Assembly (NCBI RefSeq): GCF_002003265.1
Contig: NZ_CP019687.1
Span: 4,221,501-4,285,500 of the forward strand
DNA from: Paenibacillus larvae subsp. larvae
Lineage (GTDB): Bacteria; Bacillota; Bacilli; Paenibacillales; NBRC-103111
Direction of reading: 5' to 3'
Length of the DNA stretch: 64,000 bases
Below, one piece after another: positions 9,904-20,163 of the stretch (its first letter is position 1; each line of letters opens with the position of its first letter). The position numbers and the translations under genes were made by a program. Below the pieces are notes generated by a model. It was not told where the DNA came from, ran no database searches, and saw only the letters and a list, made by a program, of their open reading frames with translations.

Positions 9904-11292
9904 GAGTTGAGTCCGTATAATTGTGTAAAAAGCTAGGTTCCAAAAAATGAAAGGAGCCATATTCATAGCCCTCAGTTAGAATAATGTTGGGACACAAAAT
10001 TCTAAATATACGAGGTGTTATGAAATGGCTCAATACCAGATTAACGTAGATTCGCAGCTTTTGCATCAACTATTTTTGGGAAATTCTCAGGATGCGGGTG
10101 TAGCCAAGCTGCTCGAGTCTGTACTGAACCAAGTCTTACAAGCACAGGTGAGTGAACAAGTGGAAGCAGATCGTTATGAACGAACAGAGAATCGAAAAGC
10201 GTACCGGAATGGATCGTATCCACATGGGCTGCATACGCGGGTGGGAACCATTACACTAAGTGTTCCGCGCATCCGTGGCGGGAAGTTCACGACAGAGCTC
10301 TTTAGTCGTTACCAGAGAAGTGAACAAGCGTTAATCTTAGCGATGATGGAAATGGTCGTAAACGGCGTCTCTACGCGTAAAGTCTCGCAAGTAACCGAAG
10401 AACTCTGCGGAACCGAGTTTTCTAAATCCACTGTTTCAGACCTTTGTAAGCGGCTGGATCCCATCGTAACTGCTTGGAATAATCGAAGCCTGGCAGACAG
10501 CCTCTTTCCGTTTGTTCTCGTAGATGCGATGTATCTCAAGGTCCGTGAAGACGGTCGTGTACGCTCACGAGGCATCATGATTGCCATTGGTGTAAACACC
10601 GAGGGCTATCGTGAAGTCCTTGGCCTGATGCTGGGTGACACAGAATCTGAAGCAAGCTGGAGTGAGTTTTTCAGCTCTCTAAAAGGACGTGGATTACGAG
10701 GTGTGGATCTCATTACCTCCGACGATCATGGCGGCCTTGTACGCGCGGTACGGCAGCAGCTGCAAGGGGTAACATGGCAGCGATGCCAGACTCACTTCAC
10801 GCGAAATGTATTAGAAGCCTCACCCAAAGCCTTGAAGGATGAGATCCATGGCCGTCTACGGTCGATTCTAGATGCTCCTGATACTGGAACGGCAAGGTTT
10901 TTATTAAAACAGACCTTAGCGGCTTATGAAGATAAGGCGGGTAAGGCGATGGGCGTGCTGGAAAGCGGATTTGACGATGCTACCGCCGTCTTAATGCTGC
11001 CAGAGCGTTACCGAAAACGGCTGCGCACGACAAATAGCGTTGAGCGTCTCAACGAAGAGGTTAGACGCCGGGAACGTGTCATTCGCATCTTCCCAAACCG
11101 TGAATCCGTGATTCGTCTTATTGGTGCTCTATTGATGGAACAGGATGAAAAATGGGCAGCCGGCAAGAAATATCTCGACATGACCGAGTACATGGAATGG
11201 CGGAAGGATCGGCCAAAGTCCGATGCCAAAGTGACTCGCATTATGTAGCACAGTCTAGCTGAGGGAATTTACACACAAATTTGGACTTGATC
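9904..11292 (+). mobile_element. IS256-family insertion sequence, copy 1, complete
   Basis: Bounds follow from comparison with copy 2 at 34336-35724: both are 1,389 bp and diverge outside these points. The ends are imperfect inverted repeats, GAGTTGAGTCC and GATCAAGTCC read inward, followed by a TTGTGTAAA-like match. The direct duplication CCGGTAGT is present at 9896-9903 and 11293-11300, as expected for an 8-bp-duplicating IS256-type element. It carries one transposase gene (10025-11248). Confidence 0.92.
10025..11248 (+). CDS. IS256-family transposase (mutator type), copy 1
   Basis: 407 residues, full length for the family. ATG 10025 follows an AGGTGT site. Features: N-terminal ...LLESVLNQVLQAQVSEQ region, YRNGSYPHGL, SVPRIRGGKF, the first catalytic Asp in FVLVDAMYLKV (~residue 165), the second in LITSDDHGGL (~residue 235), and the third acidic residue in the NSVERLNEEVRRRERVIRIFPN helix (~residue 343). 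It is identical in protein sequence to copy 2 at 34380-35603, implying recent movement. Confidence 0.95.
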   Translation: MAQYQINVDSQLLHQLFLGNSQDAGVAKLLESVLNQVLQAQVSEQVEADRYERTENRKAYRNGSYPHGLHTRVGTITLSVPRIRGGKFTTELFSRYQRSEQALILAMMEMVVNGVSTRKVSQVTEELCGTEFSKSTVSDLCKRLDPIVTAWNNRSLADSLFPFVLVDAMYLKVREDGRVRSRGIMIAIGVNTEGYREVLGLMLGDTESEASWSEFFSSLKGRGLRGVDLITSDDHGGLVRAVRQQLQGVTWQRCQTHFTRNVLEASPKALKDEIHGRLRSILDAPDTGTARFLLKQTLAAYEDKAGKAMGVLESGFDDATAVLMLPERYRKRLRTTNSVERLNEEVRRRERVIRIFPNRESVIRLIGALLMEQDEKWAAGKKYLDMTEYMEWRKDRPKSDAKVTRIM

Positions 11293-11865
11293 CCGGTAGT
11301 GTCAGGATAAGGAACGAATATGCCTATGTAGTGGGTGTGAAACTGACGGAAACAGAAAAATTGGTTAAGCCGGAACTTGAGTTAAAATATATACAACCTA
11401 AACTTGTTAATTACCGGACAACCGTTGTGGCCAATCTGCAAAATAGTAAAGCTGCTATTGTGGAAAATTTGAATGTGGATGCAGAAATCTTCAAAGAAGA
11501 TTCCGGTCAAGTCTTACATAGTGCAAAAAAAGAAGGCATGACCATGGCCCCAAACTCTAATTTTGATTTTCCTATTAATTGGGAGAATGAACCACTTAAA
11601 CCTGGAACGTATCGTCTAAAAATGAAAGCAGTTGCAGGGTATGAAAAATGGGAGTGGGATCAAACCTTCACCATTGGAGAGGATGCGGAAGTTTTAAACA
11701 ATATGGCAGTTCAAACAAATATGGGTTCTATCAGGTGGTATTTTTATGGTGGGATTTTATTTTTTTTAGCTGCTAGTTTTGCATATTGGGTTTATATTTC
11801 AAAAAAAAGAAAGAGGACGGGAGACGATAATAATAATGTAAATTAAAGAATATAGGAGAGAAAAA

Positions 11866-14373
11866 ATGAACCTATTCTCGAAAAAAATATTTAACTTTTT
11901 GCTTGTATTCTCTATTTTACTATCACAAGTTAGTTTTTTGCCAAATGCCATCGCTGAAGGAAATGTTGCTAATAAAAAATTAAAGATCGGTAATGTTCCC
12001 GCATTTGAATTACCAGAAGATAGTATCGTGGTTACAACATATGATGAATTAAAGTCAGCTATTGAGAGCGATAATGGAATCACGACTGTATATATGGGGG
12101 CAGATTTTAATTTGAGCGGCGGCATAGTAATTCCAAAATTCAAAAAAACAATAACATTATCGGGTAAAAATCCAAATACCGGGATTGTTCACACCTTAAC
12201 TGAATCAATGAGCAGTGGTACAGATTCAAAACAGGTGATTAACCTTAGATCTAACGAAGGGCCCAAAGAGATACACGTAAAAGATATAACAATTATTGGT
12301 AAAAGTTATTATGGTCCAGTTCATGTGGAAAGTAGGGGTGTTACACTTACTTATGAAAATGTTACTTATACGGGACCACAATTGTGCCATAATATATATG
12401 GAAAAGCGAAATTCTTAGGGAATAACAATATTACCATTAAGCAGGTGGTTAGTGGTTCCGCACCTGCTCAAGAAGTTGCAGAAGCTCAAGACATTATTAT
12501 TGGCGGGAATTTACGGGTTAGCCATAACAATAATAACGCTATGTTTTGGATGGGGCAGGGAAGCGGCTCACAAAATTCATTTACGGTACTGGAAGATGCA
12601 GATGTTGAAATATTGGCTCTAGGTAATGGAATGTTTTATAGAAATGGTTCCATTCCAGTTTCAATGACTATAGAAAAAAACGCAAAATTGAGTGTGATAA
12701 CATCTGACCGGCTGTTCCGAAATAATGCAGGAGGTTCAATCAGTATAGCTGAAGGCGCAGATGTAATGTTTGAAAAAAATGGTGGGAATAATGAGCTGCT
12801 TTGGCTCTCTGGTGACTTAACAGTTGCAACAGGCGCCAGTTTAATAATGCAAAACAACAATACAAGGGGGAATCTAATCCAATTTGCAAGCAATGGAGCA
12901 AAAGCTGTTTTTGATAATCCACTCAGCGTCCTGCTTTATACAAAAGCAAGTGATAGGATGTTTAGCTGGAGTTCTGGTACAGGTCAAATTATTCTAAATT
13001 CAGAACTTGTAAACTACTGGAGAACAGCAGGTACAGGGGATCGTAACGATTTGCCTCTCTATCATTGGAATATGTCGGATGGGTCCAATGTAGCAGCAAC
13101 CATTGGAACAAATGGGAGGACTACTAATATTATTTCAACCAATGCCGGTATATTAGCTAGTGAATTTGCGGTTGAATATGGGAAAGTTATTGCATTAGGA
13201 CATTTAGATGTAACTATAAATCCGTTAACAGATGCTATGGATCATGTGACGGGTACTTCAACGCCAAATTCAAAAGTATTTATTGATTATACTGAGGGTG
13301 GAGTTGCAAAGGTGTTAGAAGGAATTACTGATATATCCGGAAATTATTCGATCCCGGTTCCAAATGGATTTATTAAACCTTATATTAAAGTGAAGGCAAC
13401 TGCTAACTATGTATTTAAAACAAAGTCCACAGAAGAAATAATAGTTAGTGATGTAACACCTCCTACAGGTGATCCAATTACCCAAATTATCTCTCTTAAT
13501 GAGCCTTTTCCTACAGATGTAACAAAACTCGTAGAAAATATCAAAGATCATTCGGATGGGACACCGGGGGCTGGAATCACTGCAACTTTGAAAACATTCC
13601 CCGACACTTCCGTATTTGGACCCACTACAGCTAAAGTTGAACTGAAAGATAAAGCTGGAAATTCAACTATAATGACAGTTCCTGTATTTATAAAAGATAG
13701 TAATACAGAAGCAAATTCTCAATATGCCTTACGAGCAAATCATTTTTCTATGGATATGGATGAGTTCAGCGGGCTCAATAAGGGTGAGATTAACACACTT
13801 ATTTTGACTAAGTCAAAAGCAGAAGGCTGGGAGGTAGAAACGGGAAAAGATATAACTTCCCGGGTCACAGTAGAATCAACTGACTTGAATAATCAAATAG
13901 GAAGTTATCATGCTGTATTAAACTTAGGGAATATTAAACGAACAATTATAATCCAAGTTATAGGGACTTTAAAATTCAATAAAATTCAAAATGTATTAAC
14001 TTTTCAAACAAGCACTTTAACAACAAAGGAAACAATCATTCCTAGAGATGAATGGAATATATCAGTTTCAGATACTAGAGGTACGGGTAGTAAATGGAAG
14101 TTAACAGCTTCCATTAGTCAGCCATTAACATCAACTAAGGATTCAAGTCATACTTTACCCAATGCTTTAGTATATGTTGATAGTAACGGGGTTGCACAAG
14201 CGTTAAATAGTAGTCCGTCCAAAGTTTATGAATATACAACTGGTTCAGATACAATTATTCCTATTGAGTGGAGTCCTGACAAAGGTTTACTATTGAAACT
14301 TGTTCCAACAGACGCTTATGCCTATGAAGAATATGCAACGACCATATATTGGACATTAAATGACGCACCATAA
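11866..14373 (+). CDS. Large WxL-domain surface adhesin with pectate-lyase-like fold region
   Basis: 835 residues. ATG 11866 with AGGAGAG upstream lies 19 bases after the anchor gene, so both share an operon. Residues 1-30 are a signal peptide. Residues ~50-300 contain TTYDELKSAIESDNGI and many short beta repeats (VHVESRGVTLTYENVTY; NNNAMFWMGQGSGS), as in the pectate-lyase-like adhesive domain of WxL proteins. Ig-like regions follow (TGTSTPNSKVFIDY; GAGITATLKTFPDTSVFGP). The last ~130 residues are a WxL domain (SKWKLTAS and terminal YWTLNDAP). Role inferred from the family: cell-surface binding to peptidoglycan and host or biofilm ligands. Confidence 0.85.
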   Translation: MNLFSKKIFNFLLVFSILLSQVSFLPNAIAEGNVANKKLKIGNVPAFELPEDSIVVTTYDELKSAIESDNGITTVYMGADFNLSGGIVIPKFKKTITLSGKNPNTGIVHTLTESMSSGTDSKQVINLRSNEGPKEIHVKDITIIGKSYYGPVHVESRGVTLTYENVTYTGPQLCHNIYGKAKFLGNNNITIKQVVSGSAPAQEVAEAQDIIIGGNLRVSHNNNNAMFWMGQGSGSQNSFTVLEDADVEILALGNGMFYRNGSIPVSMTIEKNAKLSVITSDRLFRNNAGGSISIAEGADVMFEKNGGNNELLWLSGDLTVATGASLIMQNNNTRGNLIQFASNGAKAVFDNPLSVLLYTKASDRMFSWSSGTGQIILNSELVNYWRTAGTGDRNDLPLYHWNMSDGSNVAATIGTNGRTTNIISTNAGILASEFAVEYGKVIALGHLDVTINPLTDAMDHVTGTSTPNSKVFIDYTEGGVAKVLEGITDISGNYSIPVPNGFIKPYIKVKATANYVFKTKSTEEIIVSDVTPPTGDPITQIISLNEPFPTDVTKLVENIKDHSDGTPGAGITATLKTFPDTSVFGPTTAKVELKDKAGNSTIMTVPVFIKDSNTEANSQYALRANHFSMDMDEFSGLNKGEINTLILTKSKAEGWEVETGKDITSRVTVESTDLNNQIGSYHAVLNLGNIKRTIIIQVIGTLKFNKIQNVLTFQTSTLTTKETIIPRDEWNISVSDTRGTGSKWKLTASISQPLTSTKDSSHTLPNALVYVDSNGVAQALNSSPSKVYEYTTGSDTIIPIEWSPDKGLLLKLVPTDAYAYEEYATTIYWTLNDAP

Positions 14374-14473
14374 TTATCAAAACTATAATCTATCGCCAAC
14401 CAAATGTCATAAAAGGGGAAATCCCATATTTTTCCAAGTGCCAATTAGGAATGATACCCGCATGATAACTTTT

Positions 14474-14510
14474 AAGTTCCAAATTTGCTTTTGTATTTGG
14501 AACTTCGTTT
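14474..14510 (+). terminator. Possible terminator of the WxL operon
   Basis: Perfect 11-bp stem (AAGTTCCAAAT / ATTTGGAACTT) with a 10-base loop, 100 bases after the last WxL stop. The T-run is weak (CGTTTATT). Confidence 0.55.
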
Positions 14511-14970
14511 ATTCCGGGTCTGTCAAGATTTATATGTGTAAATTTTATTAAAAGTATTTCACCCGAGGGGGAAATCGTTTTTTTCCTTATCAGTAAGAGT
14601 ACTTGGTACTTAAACCAAAACGAGCAGCTGATTGCATTTGGTTTCGTATTAAAGATAGGAGAGGGCTTATCACCATTGTTGGACCAGAGCCAGAATCACG
14701 CAATATTCTCGTGGATAGGAAGTATACTAAACTAAAATATATTCGTATTATGAGGTTAGCCAGCTTAATCTGGTTAACCTCGTTTTTTGTTTAACATAGC
14801 TGTAGCCGGGGAGAACGATAAAATATCTGGGTAATGAGCCCGTTATACAACCTGTTTATCTGGTTATAGTACAAACCATGATTAAGCTGGTTGAGACTAT
14901 GATCTTGTATAACATGCGAAGCTATGGACGTGAATGGTTAGGGGATCCGGCAAAAATCACATTTAGGAGG
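14511..14970. other. Gene-poor spacer with one strong terminator
   Basis: Only short open frames occur (longest 63 codons, 14603-14794, no recognised motif and no ribosome site). The stretch 14790-14970 resembles the leader of an IS110-type element because it runs straight into the IS110 relic. Nothing else is supported. Confidence 0.4.
14752..14789 (+). terminator. Rho-independent terminator
   Basis: Stem GAGGTTAGCCAG / CTGGTTAACCTC (one G-T pair), 6-base loop, then GTTTTTTG. No intact gene precedes it; it probably belonged to a lost gene. Confidence 0.8.
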
Positions 14971-15293
14971 ATGTATGAGACCTGTATCGGTATTGATATA
15001 TCCAAAGGAGAAAGTGAAGGGTTCATCTTTCTCTAAAGAAACAAGCCCTACGGTAAGTCTTTCCCTTTCAACATACTTATGAAGAAATCAATAAGTTGGC
15101 TGTCGAAATTACAAGAAGTAAAAGAACTGACAGGTTTAAAGCCTGCTGTAGTTTTAGAATCAACAGGACATTATCATCGAGGGCTTGTTGCCGTGCTGCA
15201 GAAAACGGGTTATGAGTCATTACTTTAAATCCGCTGATTTCACAGCCGACACGTAAATCCAAATTAAGGAAAGTAAAGACGGAGCAGAAGATC
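14971..15293 (+). pseudogene. IS110-family transposase N-terminal remnant
   Basis: ATG 14971 follows AGGAGG and encodes YETCIGIDISKGESEGFIF, the RuvC-like DEDD start of IS110 transposases, then stops. Later frames give EVKELTGLKPAVVLESTGHY (~15108) and VITLNPLISQPTRKSKLRK (~15216). Two or more frameshifts are present, and the copy ends near 15293 where the next relic begins. Non-functional. Confidence 0.8.
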
Positions 15294-15295
15294 TA

Positions 15296-15658
15296 ACGCG
15301 GGATATGAAGAGTTAGCGTACCTACACGTGTTGTGAGCTTATGTGGGTATGATCCATTCCGGTATTCCTTGCGTTCCTCTGCTCGTTCATAGCGTTCTGC
15401 ATCCAATTGTTCTCTCGCCTGTGCTTGCAATACTTGGTTCAATACGGATTCCAGCAGCTTGGCTACACCAGCATCTTTACTATCTCCAATAATAATTGAT
15501 GCAACATATATGAATCTACGTTAATCTGATATTGAGCCATTTTCAAATCCACCTCATTAGTTTGTTGTCTTAACAACTATATTCTACTTGAAGGGGGTGA
15601 ACGTGGCTTTCCTCATTTATTCGAAGAAGCTATTATACACAATTATATGGACTCAAGA
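15296..15658 (-). mobile_element. Truncated, diverged IS256-family relic
   Basis: The minus-strand frame starting at ATG 15540 encodes MAQYQINVDS and a region like residues 1-85 of the intact IS256 transposases here (VLQAQAREQLDAERYERAEERK, NGSYPH, TRVGTLTL), with several mismatches and at least one frameshift. The outer end retains ACACAATTATATGGACTCAA, matching the terminal repeat of the complete copies. The 3' two thirds are missing. It is older than the two identical full copies. Confidence 0.8.
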
Positions 15659-15713
15659 AAAAGACGGTATTTATTATTTTGAGGAAAAGAAAATATTATA
15701 TGTGGAAAAAACA

Positions 15714-17191
15714 CTATGGGAAGGTAGCTAAAAAGCTGGATAAATTTTCCCAATCCGTATTATTAGGGATATCATGCCATATAAAAATAGGAATGTTCTT
15801 ATTTTTCAGGACCGGATAGATGCGATCTGAAATAATTAAATCAATTTCTTTTTCGATATCATTTATAATTTCAATCATCCCTGCATTTCGCTTTTTTATC
15901 ATATTTCCCAAATCTTCTTCGAAGACAGTCCCATAAATGGAACTTACATACACTCTGATTTTTTTACCAAAAGAAGAATAATTAATGTATTTTTGAATTA
16001 AACATAAATATCTAGGGAAGAGAAGATCTCTTTTTTGGAATATTGGAGCCAATTTCTTGTTTTGTAATAATATATTATAGAAATCTTTAATTTTCTTCGA
16101 ATAAAGCTGAAAATGGTTTATTAACTGTATGTTATTTTTATTGTCAAATAAAATGCTCGGACCATCAAATAAAACGGCATGAAAATGAAGGTGAAATAAA
16201 TTACCGAACATTATACTATACTCTTCTACATTAAAATTGATGTTGAAAAATGAACAAAAAGTCTTAATCCAAACATTAGTTGCTTCCACATAACTTGCTT
16301 TGTGATGTTGAGTGAAAATAAGGAGCTAGCTTAGTCTTTCATCTGCTTTTGAATAATAAGCAAACGCATTTAGAACTGAAAAAAGAAAAAGAACTTCATT
16401 TTCCAGCTCCCTTTCATTTAAATTTCCCACATCTTTAAGAACGGGTATAAGCATATCTTTAAAGATAGGATATAACCAATTATTTTCTGATATTTGTCTA
16501 TAAAGTTCCATCTCATCAATTAGCGCACCCAGTTTGATTCGGCTTATTGAAATTGCGAGCCAGCAAAGGAACATTTCTTGTTCTGAGATTGATAGCTTTT
16601 GGTTGATTATTTTCTCTATATCTTTTAATAAATATTTATAATCCTCCTTCTTCACCATTGGAAAGGGCCATTCCATTCCCCAATAAGAATTCCAATAAAA
16701 TAAATAAAAAAATATCGAAACTGTTTTTCAGAGCCGACAAAAGTTGCTCTGGGTTTAGAGAGATAAAGGAGTTTGAATTTATTCAGCAGTGGTTTTAGTT
16801 GTTTAATTCTCCGATTCATCGTGGGATAACTAACATAATTTTTACTTGCAAAAGTATTAGTGTCTACATATCGTTGATGGAAAATATCGTTACATGCATT
16901 GAAAGTTAATGAATTTTTTAAATAATTAAGTTGTATTAGTTCTAAAGAAAAATATATTGACTTTTTTAAATATATGAACTTATTGTCTCTATTAATTATT
17001 TCAATATTATCCTTCCAAGATTCAAAATCAACTTTTAAACATTGAATCGTTTTTAATACAGTTCTGTCAGTGCATCCAAGATAGCTGCTTATCTCAATAA
17101 TATTAAATTCTCTATTTTCAAGGCTCAGTAATTCCAAAAGCTTTATTTTTCGCAGCGCTAGTTTATCCATAAAAATTAGCATATTTACCAC
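15714..17191 (-). pseudogene. Mga-like transcriptional regulator, broken by a frameshift and a nonsense codon
   Basis: The first piece (17191-16652) has the Mga/M-trans-acting HTH: FNIIEISSYLGCTDRTVLKTIQCLK (~residues 28-53) and a second helix-turn-helix-like SYPTMNRRIKQLKPLL. It shifts frame near 16670 (GEWNGPF against MEWPFP). The second piece (16676-16326) ends at an in-frame TAG at 16326-16328, and the same frame continues to 15714 as the third piece (EATNVWIKTFCSFFNI). Together ~490 residues, the usual Mga size. Such regulators typically activate surface-protein genes; its target is probably the duplicated WxL promoter. The native start is uncertain (ATG 17182 or 17170). Confidence 0.75.
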
Positions 17192-17442
17192 ATCCTATAT
17201 AGCCTTAAATACTCCAAAAGAGCACCCGGATTATATAATTACGTCTTCTTTCATATCCTCAAATTTTTGAAACAATTGCATTGTAATTCATAAGCTCCTC
17301 ACCGTTTTTATTGAAAAACCATAAGGTCTGATCCGTTTAGAGGTGCTTACTGCATTTTGTCATAATTCTCATTCCCTAAATAATTAGCTGAATTTTGAGT
17401 TTGAGAGTTACAATTTATTTTACAGATTCAAGGTTAAAAAAA

Positions 17443-17697
17443 TTTATCAAAAAAAATGTTTTTTAAAGAATTTTTTGATAGATTCCGGCAATTGCGTAAA
17501 TCCTATAAGCGCTTGAATTTGTACTGTAAAGTGAGCCAAATGGTTCAATTTACAAATTATTAATGTTTCTATTAAATTATGAAAAAGTTAATATTTGTAT
17601 GTGAATATAAACATCATTTTTCAAAATATATTATCAAAAAATGAATGAATCTTAGCTTTAAATGAACGTGTAATTTTGTGCTACCAGCAATATAATG
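17443..17697 (+). promoter_or_regulatory. Second copy of the WxL-locus promoter region
   Basis: Homologous to 8309-8547. A 26-base identity (17459-17484), a middle region with scattered matches, the conserved AAATGAACGTGTAATT block at 17660-17675, and TATAAT at 17691-17696. It lies 250 bases upstream of the divergent Mga-like gene and reads into a decayed WxL paralogue. Confidence 0.55.
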
Positions 17698-17699
17698 AC

Positions 17700-17790
17700 G
17701 ATAACTAAAAATCTTTCGAAAAATTTTCTTCTACATCTAAAAAGCTGCTATTAATTCAAGTTTCTTACCGAATGAATTAATTTCATGCAA
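17700..17790 (+). pseudogene. Decayed WxL-gene fragment
   Basis: CTTCTACATCTAAAAAG ... ATTCAAGTTTCTTACCG (17728-17770) aligns with 8903-8943 inside the intact WxL gene (STSKKPFIQVSDR). The start codon, signal peptide and everything after this stretch are deleted. Together with the matching promoter it shows that a second WxL operon once stood here. Confidence 0.5.
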
Positions 17791-17874
17791 GAATGGAGGG
17801 GCTTTTAGCAGATATAGCTGTTTGATGAGCATAACTTATATAATGCAGATTAAAACTAAAAAAGGAGGTATCCT

Positions 17875-18206
17875 ATGCAGGGGGCTATTATAACGATATT
17901 TGGCTATTGCCAATTATTTATTTATCTCTGTTTTTGCAGGAGTACTTTTAAATGTCTCGTTAAGGATACACAGGACTGTTAAATTAAGGGTAGATGCCAA
18001 AGCTATTAAAACAAAGGAGTTTTCACAATGAGTTTTATGTTCAAGCTTCTGGGCAGGGAAATTTAATTTCATCATTCCAATATCTTATATTATCATGGGA
18101 GCTGTGGCTGCTCTCTTTATTTTTGTGGAGCGTTACGGATTATAAGAAAAGAAAAAACTTTATGCAAAGCTTAAAGAAACCGTAGACACAAAAATATTTG
18201 AGGAAA
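17875..18206 (+). pseudogene. Broken small membrane-protein gene(s)
   Basis: AAAGGAGG precedes ATG 17876. Pieces in different frames read VFAGVLLNVSLRIHRTVK and then FIIPISYIIMGAVAALFIFVERYGL, with a lysine/glutamate-rich tail. Single-base shifts and stops break them. It could be an accessory membrane subunit for the downstream glycosyltransferase, but the family is unrecognised. Confidence 0.35.
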
Positions 18207-18209
18207 GAA

Positions 18210-19098
18210 GTGAGCAGCTTGATTAGTAATATCCTTGTTTTTTTCTTCATAGTATCATGCATATGTAATGGGCTTTACTTCCTAGGGGTCACCTTATTAT
18301 TGTTATTTCCGGCGGCACTACATGAGCGGAAAAGCATTATTCGGACGACATTGACATACATTTTTTCTTGTTGATCCCATGCCTTAATAAAGAAAAAGTT
18401 TATCGCCAAAACTATCTGTTATCACTAAACATGCCTAATACAACTTTGGTAGCAATCAATGACGGCTCAACTGATAATACGTTAGAAATACTCAATAGCA
18501 TTAAATCTGAGCATTTACTGATCATCAATCGTTTCTTCCTGATTCTGGATATTAGAAGAGTTTGATTTTAGTTTGAGGCTATTACTGAAAGGATGGCGTA
18601 CGGTTTACTACAGGATGAAATGGTATACCAACAGGGTGTGATTGGGTACAGAAACTATTAAGCAACGCACGGATGGGCACAAGGTGATATGCAATGCATG
18701 TTGACATACCTAAGATCTTAAAATCTAAATATCTTTCATTCTGGGGGAAAATAGAGGTAGTTTATTTTGTATTGTTACCTTGGATTACTTTGTTATCAAC
18801 TGCAGTAATGATGATTTCATGGTTTCTTATATTAAATGCTTATTGGTTTAAAACAAGCAGTTTACATACAATCCTTGACACATATTTAAGTAGTGAACTG
18901 TTTGCCTTAATGGGGGTTATCTTCTTAAAAATTTATGTTCTTGGGTTGGTATTCTTTATTTTATACTGGCGTGATATAAAGGAAAGTTTGTTCCGTTGTT
19001 TATTAGCAGGTTTATTTTTTCCTGTCTATAATACATTGCAATTATCAGCAGTAGTATTTGCTATCATTAAACAGTGGTTTGGAAATAGGGGTTGGTAA
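18210..19098 (+). pseudogene. Family 2 glycosyltransferase (polysaccharide synthase type), degraded
   Basis: GTG 18210 follows GAGGAAAG and begins a membrane segment. After a frameshift near 18370 the GT2 core appears: LIPCLNKEKV, VAINDGSTDNTLEIL (nucleotide-binding DGS). A further shift gives HGWAQGDMQCMLTYL near 18672, the QxxRW-like acceptor motif region. 18694-19098 is a clean C-terminal multi-helix membrane domain (WITLLSTAVMMISWFLIL). The central ~150 residues, including the DXD region, are mostly deleted. Relatives make processive beta-linked polysaccharides such as poly-N-acetylglucosamine. Non-functional as it stands. Confidence 0.7.
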
Positions 19099-19748
19099 AA
19101 GACAGATCGAGTTTAGAAAAACGTTTTCATTTTAGGTAAAGGCTTTATGGCATATTTGATCGAACGGGGTGCCGGGAATGGACTGCAATCGCTTTCGGGT
19201 ATATATCCTGGTATTTTGCTTGACAGCGTGGTTTCGTAAGCAGACCTTCGTATATCGATGGAGGAGGGGAGATCCGGCATAGGATCCACCTCAAACCGAA
19301 ACGTAGGCAGTTAAGCAGTTAGAGCACCAGATAAAACAATAACGCGCGGATTTATAATGCATTGACTGGCCAAGTATTGGCTATTTTTGTTTTACTAGGA
19401 ATGGCCATTGCCGTTTTCGTACGCGGGAATGTGGATGGAAAACAATGGGGAAATGCCCGCTCCAGCGGAATAGAAGCCGGCCTTGTTTACATATGTTTCA
19501 AACTATTTGGTCTATGATGCTCCATATAGACATGTAATTGCCCTTACTTGGTAAAAATTATCCATGTCGAAAAATCTCTTCCTTTTTCTCTGCCAAAAAA
19601 ACGGGAACCACGCGGACCTAACGCGAATGCTCCCGTTTCTTGTACTTAAATATTAATGGCGTTAACCTATCTTTCGCCATTTGGGACATGCTATACTGAT
19701 GCATAAGGATAATTTTCCTAAATGATTCAAGTAACAGGAGTGATGGCA
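19099..19748. other. Gene-poor spacer with remnants
   Basis: No supported gene. One short stretch (19360-19515) reads ALTGQVLAIFVLLGMAIAVF followed by RGNVDGKQWGN, probably a membrane-protein relic I cannot assign. A hairpin at 19600-19642 and the promoter area of the MarR gene (TATACT at 19691-19696) close the gap. Confidence 0.35.
19600..19642. terminator. Possible terminator hairpin
   Basis: ACGGGA ... TCCCGT outer arms with inner CGCG/CGCG arms, then TTTCTTG. Weak T-run. Confidence 0.4.
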
Positions 19749-20153
19749 ATGTATTCGAATGAATTTGCAAAATTTTGGTCCAAATTATCAAAAGAATTAA
19801 AGATGAAAATGGAAGATCAGTTGTCTCCTACCATCACAGAAGGCCAGCTGCATGTACTGGAACTGCTGAACCAGCAGGGCTGTATGAAACCATCGGACTT
19901 TATTGAATATTTGGAGACGACTCCGGCTGCCGTTACCACTTTGCTCGACCGGATGGAGCGGGGAGGGCTCATTAAACGTGTGCGTGACGAAAAAGACCGG
20001 CGTATTGTCTGGGTTCATGTAACGGATAAAGGAAAAGCGGAATGCAGCCGGGGCATCGAAATCCGGGATGAGCTCCTGAAATCGTACCTAAACCGCATAT
20101 CCGCTCATAATCAGCAACTGTTCGTTTATTTGCTCGGCAAAGTAGCCGGTTAA
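19749..20153 (+). CDS. MarR-family transcriptional regulator
   Basis: 134 residues from ATG 19749, which lies 8 bases after AGGAG. The ATG at 19743 is too close to that site and 19722 has none. A winged helix spans ~residues 30-100: MKPSDFIEYLETTPAAVTTLLDRMERGGLIKR is the recognition region and RDEKDRRIVWVHVTDKG the wing. MarR proteins are homodimers that usually repress a neighbouring transporter or stress gene until a ligand binds. No such gene is adjacent on this strand, so the target is unknown. Confidence 0.85.
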   Translation: MYSNEFAKFWSKLSKELKMKMEDQLSPTITEGQLHVLELLNQQGCMKPSDFIEYLETTPAAVTTLLDRMERGGLIKRVRDEKDRRIVWVHVTDKGKAECSRGIEIRDELLKSYLNRISAHNQQLFVYLLGKVAG

Positions 20154-20163
20154 CATAGGCCGT

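Larger units (their letters stand above)
9406..11846 (+). pseudogene. DUF916/DUF3324 WxL-locus cell-wall anchor protein, interrupted by IS256-type element
   Basis: ATG 9406 follows GAGAGGAA and starts a signal peptide (MKRNYVLMLI ... SVSA). The upstream in-frame start at 9322 has no ribosome site. The N-terminal part (to 9903) is DUF916-like, with VLQPGQSKIVTITITMP and DGVILGAVHF. The element at 9904-11292 then interrupts the frame. Coding resumes at 11301 with NEYAYVVGVKL, continues as a DUF3324 domain, and ends in one membrane helix (~RWYFYGGILFFLAASFAYW) and a basic tail. Deleting the element plus one copy of the 8-bp duplication restores an unbroken frame (SSGS VRIRNEYAY), about 350 residues. 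The gene was intact until a recent insertion. Residual 5' and 3' reading frames may still be called as genes. Confidence 0.85.

Noticed and set aside
14603-14794. 63-codon plus-strand frame
   Set aside because: Ends within a terminator stem, no ribosome site and no recognised motif; left as spacer.
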